DNA from: Dehalococcoidia bacterium
GTDB taxonomy: Bacteria; Chloroflexota; Dehalococcoidia; Lucifugimonadales; UBA3495
NCBI GenBank assembly: GCA_022827095.1
Contig: JAJDTP010000005.1
Location: 434,001 to 498,000 of the forward strand
Length of the DNA stretch: 64,000 bases
Direction: 5' to 3'
Under the pieces are notes generated by a model, which saw only the letters and a program-made list of their open reading frames with translations, had not been told where the DNA came from and did not search any database. Positions 44,254 to 51,913 of the stretch are shown one piece after another; position 1 is the stretch's first letter; the number at the start of each line of letters is the position of its first letter. Both the position numbers and the translations under genes were made by a program.

Positions 44254-44870
44254 TGCGCCAGTTCCATCGCCCGGGTCAGGTCCTCCGGGCGGTTGATGTT
44301 GAAGAAGCTCAGCAGGTCAGGGTCGAAATCCCTGATTTCGCTCTCCGGCACGTAGCGGACGGCAACATCATCGAAGAAACCGGAGATCTTCAGTTGTCCG
44401 GCGCGCAGCCGACTCTCGATGGCTGGAAGACAGCGCCGCGTGTAGAGGGCATGAGTGGGTTCCGGACGGCCTTCTACCATTGGTACCACCGCATCGACGC
44501 CCTCGCGCAGGCCAGCCATGTGCGCCAGGAGAGGCGCGGACAGGAAGGGCATGTCGCAGGCGGCAACCAGCGACCAGTCGGTGGGCGCGGCTTTCAGGCC
44601 GGTGTAGATGCCGCCCAGGGAACCGCAATCGGGAAACACGTCGACCGCAGTCTGGTGGTCATCATCAAGCGGAAGAGCGGCGGCACGAGCCGGGGCTGCG
44701 ACCACGACCACCACCCCGCGGGCAGACACGCCGTCGCAAGCCCGCCGGATTACACGCCTGATTAAGGGTTCTCCGTCGAATGGCTCCACGGCCTTGTCGC
44801 GACCCAAACGCCGGCTCTGGCCGCCGGCAAGGATTACGGCGGTAATTGCTGATTTGTCGACGGAATTCAT
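44250..44870 (-). CDS. MobA-like molybdenum cofactor guanylyltransferase
   Basis: A 206-residue nucleotidyltransferase. AVILAGGQSRRLGRDKAVEP is the MobA nucleotide-binding loop, DCGSLGGIYTGLKAAPTD and SLVAACDMPFLSAPLLAHM carry the remaining core, including the metal-binding Asp. MobA attaches GMP to molybdopterin. Many tungsten AORs use a non-dinucleotide cofactor, so this MobA may serve other enzymes or act as a related transferase. It is the first gene of the mobA-moaD-aor operon. Confidence 0.9.
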   Translation of the reverse strand: MNSVDKSAITAVILAGGQSRRLGRDKAVEPFDGEPLIRRVIRRACDGVSARGVVVVVAAPARAAALPLDDDHQTAVDVFPDCGSLGGIYTGLKAAPTDWSLVAACDMPFLSAPLLAHMAGLREGVDAVVPMVEGRPEPTHALYTRRCLPAIESRLRAGQLKISGFFDDVAVRYVPESEIRDFDPDLLSFFNINRPEDLTRAMELAQ

Positions 44871-44972
44871 AGCGAACGTCGCACAGGTGGCCTGATAGGC
44901 TCAGCATATCACCCGCGGAAGGGAAGCGCACGTTGCGCGCCAGATCGGTAACCGTTCAGAATTCAGGAGGTT

Positions 44973-45080
44973 GTCATTGCGAGGTGGTTGCGCTGTGGCG
45001 ATCTCGACGCCCTGGCAGCAACGTCTGCACCGGAGAACTCCTTTGCGCCAACGAGATTGCCGCGCTGCGCTCGCAATGAC
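44973..45080. repeat. Inverted-repeat element of dispersed family B, copy 1
   Basis: A 108-base element with ends GTCATTGCGAG and CTCGCAATGAC and longer imperfect inverted arms (the 'GCGCAGCGCGGCAATCTCG' type). It lies between mobA and the alpha/beta hydrolase gene. It has no coding content. A second copy is at 59730-59820. Such elements are widely dispersed in bacterial genomes and look like non-autonomous mobile repeats. Confidence 0.75.
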
Positions 45081-45121
45081 ACTTTCCCTGCAACTCTGAA
45101 CAGTTACCCAGATCGGAGGCT

Positions 45122-45937
45122 TCAGGCTCCACGCTCGTCGAGAAAATTCCGCATACGTTGCACGCACCATTCGGGGTAGATTACGTTGACCCCATGCCCC
45201 AGGCCGGGCCAAACATCCAGGCGGCTGTTGGGGATTTCGGAGGCCATGAACTCCTGCTGGTCCATGCTGGTGGTCAGGGATTCGTCCCCAGTCAGCAGCA
45301 GGGTGGGCACCGTGATGTCCTTCAGGTGCGGGCCGAAATCCAGGCTGTCAAGGTAACTGTGCAGGGCCTGACCGATCTCCGCTGGCGTGCGGTCCATTTC
45401 GGCGATGTACCAGTCCTTGAGGCCCTCATCAGCGTGGCGCATGTCCAGGCGGAAGTTGATGGTGGCCGCGCTCCACGCCCCGATGCCGCCCTGCTCCATG
45501 GTTGCAAGCCAGCTTCCGCCCGGCGTCGCACTTTCGCGGCGGGTCAGGCGACACGGCGAGTTGCACAGCACGAGCGCCCGGCACCGTTCGGGATAATCAT
45601 GGGCGAACTGCATGCCCATGATGCCGCCGAAGGATTCGCCGACGTACACGACGCGTTCCACACCGGCGTCGTCGAGGATGGCCAGCAGGTCGCCCATGAG
45701 CGTGTCCAGCGTGGGTTCGTAATGGGCCGGGTCAATGGTCGACTGGCCCATGCCTCGCAAATCGGGTCGTATCACACGGTACTCGCGGCTGAGCAGGGGC
45801 GGCCAGTTGTACCAGAATCGGCCGTTGCGGGAGAAGCCGTGCTGCAGCACGATCGCTTCCGGCGCCGACCGCCAAGGATCGGTGAAGTCGTCCAGATAGT
45901 AGTGCAGTTGGGCGTCGCCACGCTGGATAGTGGGCAC
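45122..45937 (-). CDS. Alpha/beta hydrolase
   Basis: A 271-residue hydrolase. GTG 45937 has a strong GGGAGG six bases upstream, so it is preferred over the ATG at 45976. IVLQHGFSRNGRFWYNW provides the oxyanion region, VVYVGESFGGIMGMQFA the nucleophile elbow (G-E-S-F-G), LLTGDESL the acid, and WPGLGHGVNVIYPEW the histidine. The architecture is that of small epoxide-hydrolase/esterase-like enzymes that act on varied small molecules. The substrate is not readable. It is divergent from the decarboxylase gene at 46042. Confidence 0.85.
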   Translation of the reverse strand: MPTIQRGDAQLHYYLDDFTDPWRSAPEAIVLQHGFSRNGRFWYNWPPLLSREYRVIRPDLRGMGQSTIDPAHYEPTLDTLMGDLLAILDDAGVERVVYVGESFGGIMGMQFAHDYPERCRALVLCNSPCRLTRRESATPGGSWLATMEQGGIGAWSAATINFRLDMRHADEGLKDWYIAEMDRTPAEIGQALHSYLDSLDFGPHLKDITVPTLLLTGDESLTTSMDQQEFMASEIPNSRLDVWPGLGHGVNVIYPEWCVQRMRNFLDERGA

Positions 45938-46041
45938 GGTGAGCCTCCCGGATTGCGGTTTTCGCTCGTATACCATACCCTTCCGACAGTGGCAAACCGC
46001 TGAGATCCGACGGGCCGATGGTAACTGGAGGAATCGGGTAC

Positions 46042-47172
46042 ATGACCGAAACGCTTGGAACCAACCCGTTACGACAAGCGGAAATCCAGGGACGGCTGGA
46101 CGGTTTGCTACAGGAGGTCCAGGAGGCCGGAAAACGGCAGGTTGGCTATCCGACGAACCAGGACTTCGACTATTCGGCGGTGCTGCCGTTCCTGGAGCAC
46201 TCGCTCAACAACGTGCGCGACCCCTTTCACGCCAGCAACTACTGGAGCAACACCCACGCCTTCGAACGCGAGGTGATCAACCGTTTCGCGGGCCTGCTGC
46301 GCATCGATCCCGCCGAGGCCTGGGGCTACGTCACGTCGGGCGGTACGGAAGGCAACATGTACGGCCTGTACCTGGCCCGGGAGCTCTTCCCCAACGCCAT
46401 GTTCTACTTCTCGGAGGAAACTCATTACAGCGTCCTGAAGAACGTTCGCGTGCTCAACGCCCGGCACATCATGATACGCCGGCAGGACAACGGTGAGATT
46501 GACTATGACGACCTCCGCGACATGATTCGGGTCAACCGGGGCCTGCCGGCGGTGATCATGGTCAACGTGGGCACCACCATGCGCGGGGCCGTGGACAATA
46601 TCCCGCGTATTCGGGAAATCCTGACGGACCTTGCCATCACCAGCTCGTACATCCACGCGGACGCCGCCCTCAGCGGCACGATCCTGCCCTTCGTGGATGA
46701 TCCGCAACCTTACGGATTCGACGCCGGCATTGACAGTGTGTCCGTAAGCGGCCACAAGATGATCGGCGCGCCGTTGCCCTGTGGGGTGGTCCTGACCAAG
46801 CGGCCCTACGTGGAACGGGTGGGACGCGCCATCGAGTACGTAGGGGTTGAGGACACCACGCTGTCCGGATCGCGCAGCGCGTTCGCTCCGCTGCTCCTCT
46901 GGCACGCCATGGCTCGGCTCGGCGACGCGGGATTTCGCCGGCTGGTGGCCGGCGCTCTGGAGACCGCCGAGTACGCCGTGGGCCAGTTCAACGAGCGGGG
47001 GATTCCGGCTTGGCGACACAGGAATTCGGTCACCGTGGTTTTCCCGAGGCCGGCGCCGGAAGTATTCCGCAAATGGCAGATGGCGCCCGAGGCCGAGATC
47101 ACTCACATCATTACCATGCCGCACGTGACCCACGAGATGGTAGACGAACTCGTGGATGATTGTGCCAGCTGA
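46042..47172 (+). CDS. PLP-dependent histidine decarboxylase-like enzyme
   Basis: A 376-residue group II decarboxylase closest to the PLP-type histidine decarboxylases. GYVTSGGTEGNMYGLYLARE, YFSEETHYSVLKNVRVL, HADAALSGTILPFVDD and SVSVSGHKMIGAPLPCGVV are the hallmarks, with the PLP lysine at K239. ATG 46042 has GGAGGAATC upstream, so the longer frame from 46018 was shortened. The product would be histamine or another amine; the substrate is inferred from similarity. It precedes a double-ACT protein and an HpaB monooxygenase. Confidence 0.85.
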   Translation: MTETLGTNPLRQAEIQGRLDGLLQEVQEAGKRQVGYPTNQDFDYSAVLPFLEHSLNNVRDPFHASNYWSNTHAFEREVINRFAGLLRIDPAEAWGYVTSGGTEGNMYGLYLARELFPNAMFYFSEETHYSVLKNVRVLNARHIMIRRQDNGEIDYDDLRDMIRVNRGLPAVIMVNVGTTMRGAVDNIPRIREILTDLAITSSYIHADAALSGTILPFVDDPQPYGFDAGIDSVSVSGHKMIGAPLPCGVVLTKRPYVERVGRAIEYVGVEDTTLSGSRSAFAPLLLWHAMARLGDAGFRRLVAGALETAEYAVGQFNERGIPAWRHRNSVTVVFPRPAPEVFRKWQMAPEAEITHIITMPHVTHEMVDELVDDCAS

Positions 47173-47185
47173 GGTGCGCTTCACC

Positions 47186-47596
47186 ATGAATCAACCCGGT
47201 CCAATCAACCGCATCGTCATCATGGCCGATAACGAGGTCGGAGTGATCGCCGACATCACGAGCGCCTTGGCCGCGGAACAGATCAACGTCGAATCGATCA
47301 ACACCGAGACTGCCGGGAACCGGGGCACGGTGGTGCTGACCGTGGACAATTACGACCGGGCCCTGTACGTGCTGAACGGAGCGGGGTTTAAGGCCGTAGG
47401 AGATGACGCGCTGGTCATCCGATTGCCGGATGAACCGGGCGCATTGGCCGGCGCAGCCGACCGGCTGAAGCAGGCCGGCGTCAACATACAGAGCATGCAC
47501 ATCCTCAACCGCCGGGACGGATACGCGTTGATTGCGTTGACGGTCGACGACCACCCAAGGGCCGTGGACGCCATCGGCAGCGACGTGATCGTCTGA
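47186..47596 (+). CDS. Double-ACT-domain amino-acid-binding protein
   Basis: A 136-residue protein composed of two ACT domains. ACT 1 has ADNEVGVIADITSALAAEQI with INVESINTETA, ACT 2 has LPDEPGALAGAADRLKQAG with VNIQSMHILNR. Stand-alone ACT pairs bind amino acids and regulate partner enzymes. The start is ATG 47186, with GAGGTG upstream. It lies 13 bases after the decarboxylase and may sense its substrate or control the cluster; this is an inference from position. Confidence 0.83.
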   Translation: MNQPGPINRIVIMADNEVGVIADITSALAAEQINVESINTETAGNRGTVVLTVDNYDRALYVLNGAGFKAVGDDALVIRLPDEPGALAGAADRLKQAGVNIQSMHILNRRDGYALIALTVDDHPRAVDAIGSDVIV

Positions 47597-47644
47597 GGGA
47601 AACATCCTTGGAAATGTGAACTGACCGGGAACGGAGGGACGCTC

Positions 47645-49099
47645 ATGCCGGCGCGCACCGGAGCCGAATACATCGATGGAATCAGGGAACGCGCCGCCGA
47701 GGTTTATATCGGCGGCCAGCGCGTGAAGGACGTCACGGCTCACCCCGCCTTTGCCGGCGGGCTGCGCACGGTGGCCGGTCTCCTGGATATGCAGCATGAT
47801 CCGACCGTGCGCGACGACATGGTCTACGAATCTCCGTCTACCGGGGATCCGGTTGGCCTTTCCTTCATCATGCCGCGCGACGGGGATGACCTGAAACGTC
47901 GGCGCAAGATGATGTCCAACTGGGCCCTCGCGTCTTGCGGGATGATGGGGCGCACGCCTGACTTCCTGAACGTCGCGGTGATGTCCATGGCGGCCGCGTC
48001 CGACTATTGCGGTCAGAATCGTTCCGACTTCAAGCGGAACATCGAAAACTACTACGAGTACATCCGCGAAAACGACATCGTTATGACCCACACGCTGGTC
48101 AACCTCCAGCGCAGCCGCTCCGTGGGGCAAACGCCGTTCGACGACCGAACCGAGGTGGCGCTGTCCGTGGTCAAGGAAACGGACACCGGCATCGTGGTTC
48201 GGGGCGCCAGGGTGCTGGCGACGCTCGGGCCGCTGTCCGACGAGATTGCGGTTTACCCGGCACGCACGCGCCGCGTGCCCACGGGAGAAGAGGGCAAATT
48301 CGCCTTCGGCTTTGCGATTCCCTGCGATACCGCCGGGCTCAAATTCCAATGCAGGGACACCGTGGATCTGGGTAGATCCCACTTCGATCATCCGGCCGGC
48401 AGCCGGTTCGAGGAGATGGACGCCATCGTCTTCTTCGATGACGTGCTGGTTCCATGGGAGCGGGTGTTCCTGTACAACAACGTGGCCCTGTGCAACCAGT
48501 GGGGCGAGCGCACCAACCGCAACGCGCACACCGGCCACCAGGTGGTCACCAAAAACGTGGTCAAATGCGAGTTTATGCTGGGGCTGGCGTCGCTGATGGT
48601 GGACACGCTGGGCTCAGGGGAGTTGCCACAGACCCAGCACCTAGTCGCCGAGTTGATCGAGAACCTGGAGATTACCAGGGCCTTGCTGGCGGCATCCGAG
48701 GTGCAGGCTTCAGTAGACGAATGGGGCATTTTCTGCCCGGACTACCGCCCCCTGCTGGTGGCTCGCAAGCAGATGATCACCATGTATCCCCGCATGGCGG
48801 AGATCCTGCACCTGCTGGGCTCCAGCAGCCTGATGGCCCTGCCCGCGGAGGCCGATCTCAACGGCCCGCTGGCCGAGGATATCCACCGCTACCTAGACAC
48901 GGATACCGTGACTGCGGAAGAGCGTATCCGTCTGTTCCGGCTGGCATGGGACGTTTCGTGCAGTGCGTTCGGCGGTAGGCAGACGCTCTACGAGCGATAT
49001 TTTGGCGGGGACGCGGCCCGCAACGCCGCGCTGCTGTACCAGATTTACGACCGAACCGACGCGCGCAATATGGTCGACGAATTCCTCTCGCTGGAGTAG
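47645..49099 (+). CDS. 4-hydroxyphenylacetate 3-monooxygenase (HpaB family) oxygenase
   Basis: A 484-residue flavin-dependent monooxygenase of the HpaB/PvcC family. Such enzymes use reduced FAD from a separate reductase to hydroxylate aromatic rings. TGAEYIDGIRERAAEVYIGG, DYCGQNRSDFKRNIENYYEY, THTLVNLQRSRSV, RGARVLATLGPLSDEIAVYP and FFDDVLVPWERVFLYNN match the family along its length. CGGAGGG precedes the ATG. No HpaC flavin reductase lies nearby. Its start codon and the next gene's GTG are directly coupled at 49099. The aromatic or amine substrate is unknown. Confidence 0.9.
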   Translation: MPARTGAEYIDGIRERAAEVYIGGQRVKDVTAHPAFAGGLRTVAGLLDMQHDPTVRDDMVYESPSTGDPVGLSFIMPRDGDDLKRRRKMMSNWALASCGMMGRTPDFLNVAVMSMAAASDYCGQNRSDFKRNIENYYEYIRENDIVMTHTLVNLQRSRSVGQTPFDDRTEVALSVVKETDTGIVVRGARVLATLGPLSDEIAVYPARTRRVPTGEEGKFAFGFAIPCDTAGLKFQCRDTVDLGRSHFDHPAGSRFEEMDAIVFFDDVLVPWERVFLYNNVALCNQWGERTNRNAHTGHQVVTKNVVKCEFMLGLASLMVDTLGSGELPQTQHLVAELIENLEITRALLAASEVQASVDEWGIFCPDYRPLLVARKQMITMYPRMAEILHLLGSSSLMALPAEADLNGPLAEDIHRYLDTDTVTAEERIRLFRLAWDVSCSAFGGRQTLYERYFGGDAARNAALLYQIYDRTDARNMVDEFLSLE

Positions 49100-49869
49100 T
49101 GCCCGTGATCACCGTTGCCGAGATCAACATCGCCCCGGTCAAGTCCATGGCCCTGGTTCCTTTGGAACAGGCGACGCTGGACCTGGGCGGCATCCAAGAG
49201 GACCGCCGCTTCTACTTGGTGAACCAGCAGGGACGCCTATTGTCCCGCCGGCAGGTGGGGAAGCTGGCACAGCTGGTGGCGTCGTGGGATCCGGAGTCCG
49301 AGCGGCTCCGCATCGCCTTTCCCGACGGTACGGTGCTGGACGAGCGGCCCGAGCTGGACCAGCCGGTTTGGACGATAATCTGGGGGCGGCGGGTGCGAGC
49401 GCGCCCATTGATGGGAGACTGGATGCGGGCCATCAGTGAATTCTCCGGCCAGCCGGCCGTCCTGATGATGTCGGAACTTCCCTGCCAGGTTTTTGACGAG
49501 TTTCCCGTTTCGGTCCTGTCCCGGGCTTCTGTGGAACGGCTATCGGCGCAGATGGGCATGGCCGAGGACGAGTGCCTGGCCACGGACCGGTTCCGCCCGA
49601 CCCTGCTGCTTGATGGCTGCGAGGAGCACGAGGAAGACGGGTGGATGAACCGGACCATATCTATCGGAGATGCCGTGGTGCGCGTCCTGGCCCCGGACCC
49701 GCGCTGCGCGATCATCGACCAGGACCCAATAACCGGCGAAACGGATACCGAGGCGGTGCGGTCGATCCTGGGCTACCGGCCGAACGCGCTGGCGGCGTAC
49801 TTCGGCGTGTACGGCATTGTGGAGAAACCCGGCCTGGTGCGGGTGGGTGATAGAGTGGAAGTGGGCTGA
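49099..49869 (+). CDS. MOSC domain protein (MOCO sulfurase C-terminal-like)
   Basis: A 256-residue protein with an N-terminal MOSC beta-barrel (ITVAEINIAPVKSMALVPLE, DRRFYLVNQQGRLLSRRQ) and a C-terminal MOSC domain (DRFRPTLLLDGCEEHEEDGW, then VLAPDPRCAIIDQDPITGET with the conserved Cys). MOSC proteins handle sulfur or molybdenum-cofactor ligands, as in the mARC N-oxide reductases. The GTG start overlaps the HpaB stop by one base, so it is translated with it. An iron-sulfur domain is absent. Confidence 0.87.
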   Translation: MPVITVAEINIAPVKSMALVPLEQATLDLGGIQEDRRFYLVNQQGRLLSRRQVGKLAQLVASWDPESERLRIAFPDGTVLDERPELDQPVWTIIWGRRVRARPLMGDWMRAISEFSGQPAVLMMSELPCQVFDEFPVSVLSRASVERLSAQMGMAEDECLATDRFRPTLLLDGCEEHEEDGWMNRTISIGDAVVRVLAPDPRCAIIDQDPITGETDTEAVRSILGYRPNALAAYFGVYGIVEKPGLVRVGDRVEVG

Positions 49870-49911
49870 GTGGGCTGGAATAGATTCGCGGGTCAAACGG
49901 GAGGCAGCACA

Positions 49912-50226
49912 ATGTCTGACGAGATATTGATGACGGAATCAGTTCAGGTCATTCACAGCGATGAGACTGGCACGTCCGATTACATGATCAATCTGACCTT
50001 GAACTATTACCAGGAAGAGGGGCAGTGGGTTGGTTTCTGCGAAGAACTGGGCACCTCCGCTTTCGCAAGCGAATTGGAACAGACGCAAGCAGAGCTTCGG
50101 GAGGCCGTCGAGTTGCAGTTGAACGGGGTGGAAGGGATTACGGACGTTCGGGACTATCTTGCCGACAATCAGGTGGTCATTCAGCCGGTCAAGCCCTCAC
50201 GACAAGCCGGTTTCGCGACCGTATGA
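49912..50226 (+). CDS. HicB-like antitoxin
   Basis: A 104-residue protein from ATG 49912, with GGGAGG eight bases upstream; the longer frame to 49870 was rejected. YMINLTLNYYQEEGQWVGFC and EELGTSAFASELEQTQAELR form the HicB partial RNase-H-like fold ('e.....v.cpelg...g.t.eea...l'). The DNA-binding C-terminal domain of some HicBs is not apparent. It overlaps the HicA-like gene by four bases (ATGA), in the antitoxin-first order. Confidence 0.85.
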   Translation: MSDEILMTESVQVIHSDETGTSDYMINLTLNYYQEEGQWVGFCEELGTSAFASELEQTQAELREAVELQLNGVEGITDVRDYLADNQVVIQPVKPSRQAGFATV

Positions 50227-50447
50227 ATATCTCCGGGCGCTATCTCCTGCGCCTACTCGAACTTGACGGTTGGGTTAGAGATCGCCGCTCTAACCACGGA
50301 ATTTTGATCTACAAAGAATTTCCCGGAGAAGGGCGACCAAGGTTCACGGTCATCCCAGATGAGTCAACGCCGTTGCCCGATACCATGTTGGGACGTATTC
50401 TCAGCGTGAAGCAAACCAGCATTGGCCGGACTGTTTACGAAGGCTGA
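50223..50447 (+). CDS. HicA-like mRNA interferase toxin
   Basis: A 74-residue protein with the HicA dsRBD-like fold. ISGRYLLRLLELDGWVRDRR leads to SNHGILIYKE, where H25 occupies the position of the HicA catalytic histidine, and RPRFTVIPDESTPLPDTMLG is the final strand with the 'iP.H' counterpart reading IPDE. RILSVKQTSIGR is the last helix. HicA cleaves mRNA. It starts inside the end of the HicB gene. GC content is clearly lower than in the flanking genes. Confidence 0.85.
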   Translation: MNISGRYLLRLLELDGWVRDRRSNHGILIYKEFPGEGRPRFTVIPDESTPLPDTMLGRILSVKQTSIGRTVYEG

Positions 50448-50479
50448 TCGAACTGGAACGGGAAAGCTGAAAATCATAA

Positions 50480-50505
50480 GGGGCGCCGCGTCGTCGCAGC
50501 GCCCC
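50480..50505. terminator. Bidirectional hairpin between hicA and the aminotransferase gene
   Basis: GGGGCGC and GCGCCCC form a perfect seven-base-pair stem around a 12-base loop. It lies 33 bases after the hicA stop and 39 bases from the end of the convergent aminotransferase gene. No long T-run follows on either side. Confidence 0.5.
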
Positions 50506-50543
50506 ATCCCTGATTGGATTCGCGCGTGTGGCGGATAATACGC

Positions 50544-51884
50544 TCAGTGCTGAATCAGGCCTTCTTCCATCATGGCGGCGATGGCGCCATCGAATGCTTC
50601 GATGGTGAAGTCGATGTCGGCCTCGGTGTGAGTGCCGGACAGGACGCCGCTGGTGCGAGACATCAGGTCCACTCCGCGCACCTGCAACGCCTGGCGCAGG
50701 GTGCGCTGGATGTCGGCCGGCTGATTCTTGAGCCGTGACGCGTCCAGCCCATCGATGCTGCGCTCGCCGAAGAACAGGTGGAATGTGGACGCCTCACCGT
50801 AGACGGTGGCGTTGACCTCGCGCCGATCGACCACCTGGCGGAGGCCGACACGGAGGCGTTCGGCCATGAGGTCGGCCTGGGCGTTGTACTCGCCGGTGGC
50901 GACCAGTCGCAATGCGGCGTTGCCCGATGCGGCGGCGTAGGGGTTGGCGTTGAATGTGCCGCCGTGGAGCACACGCTCGTAGCGGTCGTGGTGGCTGTCG
51001 CCGGTCTGGTGCATTACGGCCATGATCTCGTCGCGACCACCGACAGCGCCGCCGGGCAGGCCGCCGGTGATGATCTTAGCCATCGTGCACAGGTCGGTGT
51101 CCACGCCGAGCCTCTCCTGCGCTCCGCCCGGCGCCCACCGGAATCCGGTGATCACTTCGTCCAGGATCATGACCACGCCGTGCTCGCGGGTAAGCTTACG
51201 TACGCCGTCCAGGAACCCGTCGGGCAGCGGCACCGTGCCGTAGGAAGCGCCCGAGGCTTCTGTTATCACACCGGCGATGTTGTCGTCGCTCTTCAGAGCG
51301 TTTTCCAACGCACCCAAATCCGTGGGCAGCACAATGATCGAGTCTATGGTGCCCTGAGGTATTCCAATGGACGCTGGCACGTCGAATGGAGGCAGGTTGC
51401 CGGGCATCACGTAGTCGTGCCAGCCGTGGTAGTGGGACTCCCAGCGGATGATCTTTTCCTTGCCGGTGTAGGCGCGGGCGACGCGCATGGCCAGCATGGT
51501 GGCCTCCGCGCCCGACCCCACGAAGCGCACTTTGTCGACGCAGGGCATCAGGGTGCAGACGCGTTCGCCCCATTCCAGCATCGATTCCGTGGGCGCGCCG
51601 TAGTGTGACCCGTCGGCCAGGACCCCCGAGAGAGCCGCGACCACCTCGGGATGGGCGTGGCCAAGCAGCAGGGACGCTGACCCCATGCCATAGTCGACGT
51701 ACTCGTTGCCGTCGATGTCCCATTTGCGTGGACCGCTGCCGCGGGCGATGACCACGGGGAATGGGTCGGAGGTGTAGCCGTCGTGACCCGGACTGCCGGA
51801 GGGGAACCGGGCCTGATAGCTCGGCTGTAGTTCCCGCGAACGGGGGTTCATGCGGATGTACTGTTCCTGGATGGTTTCAGCCAT
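50544..51884 (-). CDS. Class III aminotransferase (glutamate-1-semialdehyde aminomutase-like)
   Basis: A 446-residue PLP enzyme. DIDGNEYVDYGMGSASLLLG, VRFVGSGAEATMLAMRVARA, WESHYHGWHDYVMPGN, ILDEVITGFRWAPGGAQERL and the PLP lysine K270 in MAKIITGGLPGGAVGG all match the HemL-like branch. It lacks heme neighbours, so it may be a catabolic aminotransferase or mutase rather than HemL. AGGAGT precedes the ATG. It follows the double esterase gene by 29 bases on the same strand. Confidence 0.87.
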   Translation of the reverse strand: MAETIQEQYIRMNPRSRELQPSYQARFPSGSPGHDGYTSDPFPVVIARGSGPRKWDIDGNEYVDYGMGSASLLLGHAHPEVVAALSGVLADGSHYGAPTESMLEWGERVCTLMPCVDKVRFVGSGAEATMLAMRVARAYTGKEKIIRWESHYHGWHDYVMPGNLPPFDVPASIGIPQGTIDSIIVLPTDLGALENALKSDDNIAGVITEASGASYGTVPLPDGFLDGVRKLTREHGVVMILDEVITGFRWAPGGAQERLGVDTDLCTMAKIITGGLPGGAVGGRDEIMAVMHQTGDSHHDRYERVLHGGTFNANPYAAASGNAALRLVATGEYNAQADLMAERLRVGLRQVVDRREVNATVYGEASTFHLFFGERSIDGLDASRLKNQPADIQRTLRQALQVRGVDLMSRTSGVLSGTHTEADIDFTIEAFDGAIAAMMEEGLIQH

Positions 51885-51913
51885 GGTAGTAACTCCTGTG
51901 ATGGTGTCGCGGG

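Noticed and set aside
46108-47187. 359-codon minus-strand frame opposite the decarboxylase
   Set aside because: Shadow of a well-supported PLP enzyme.
50544-51884. Naming the aminotransferase hemL
   Set aside because: The fold and lysine fit, but no heme genes are near and class III relatives have many substrates.
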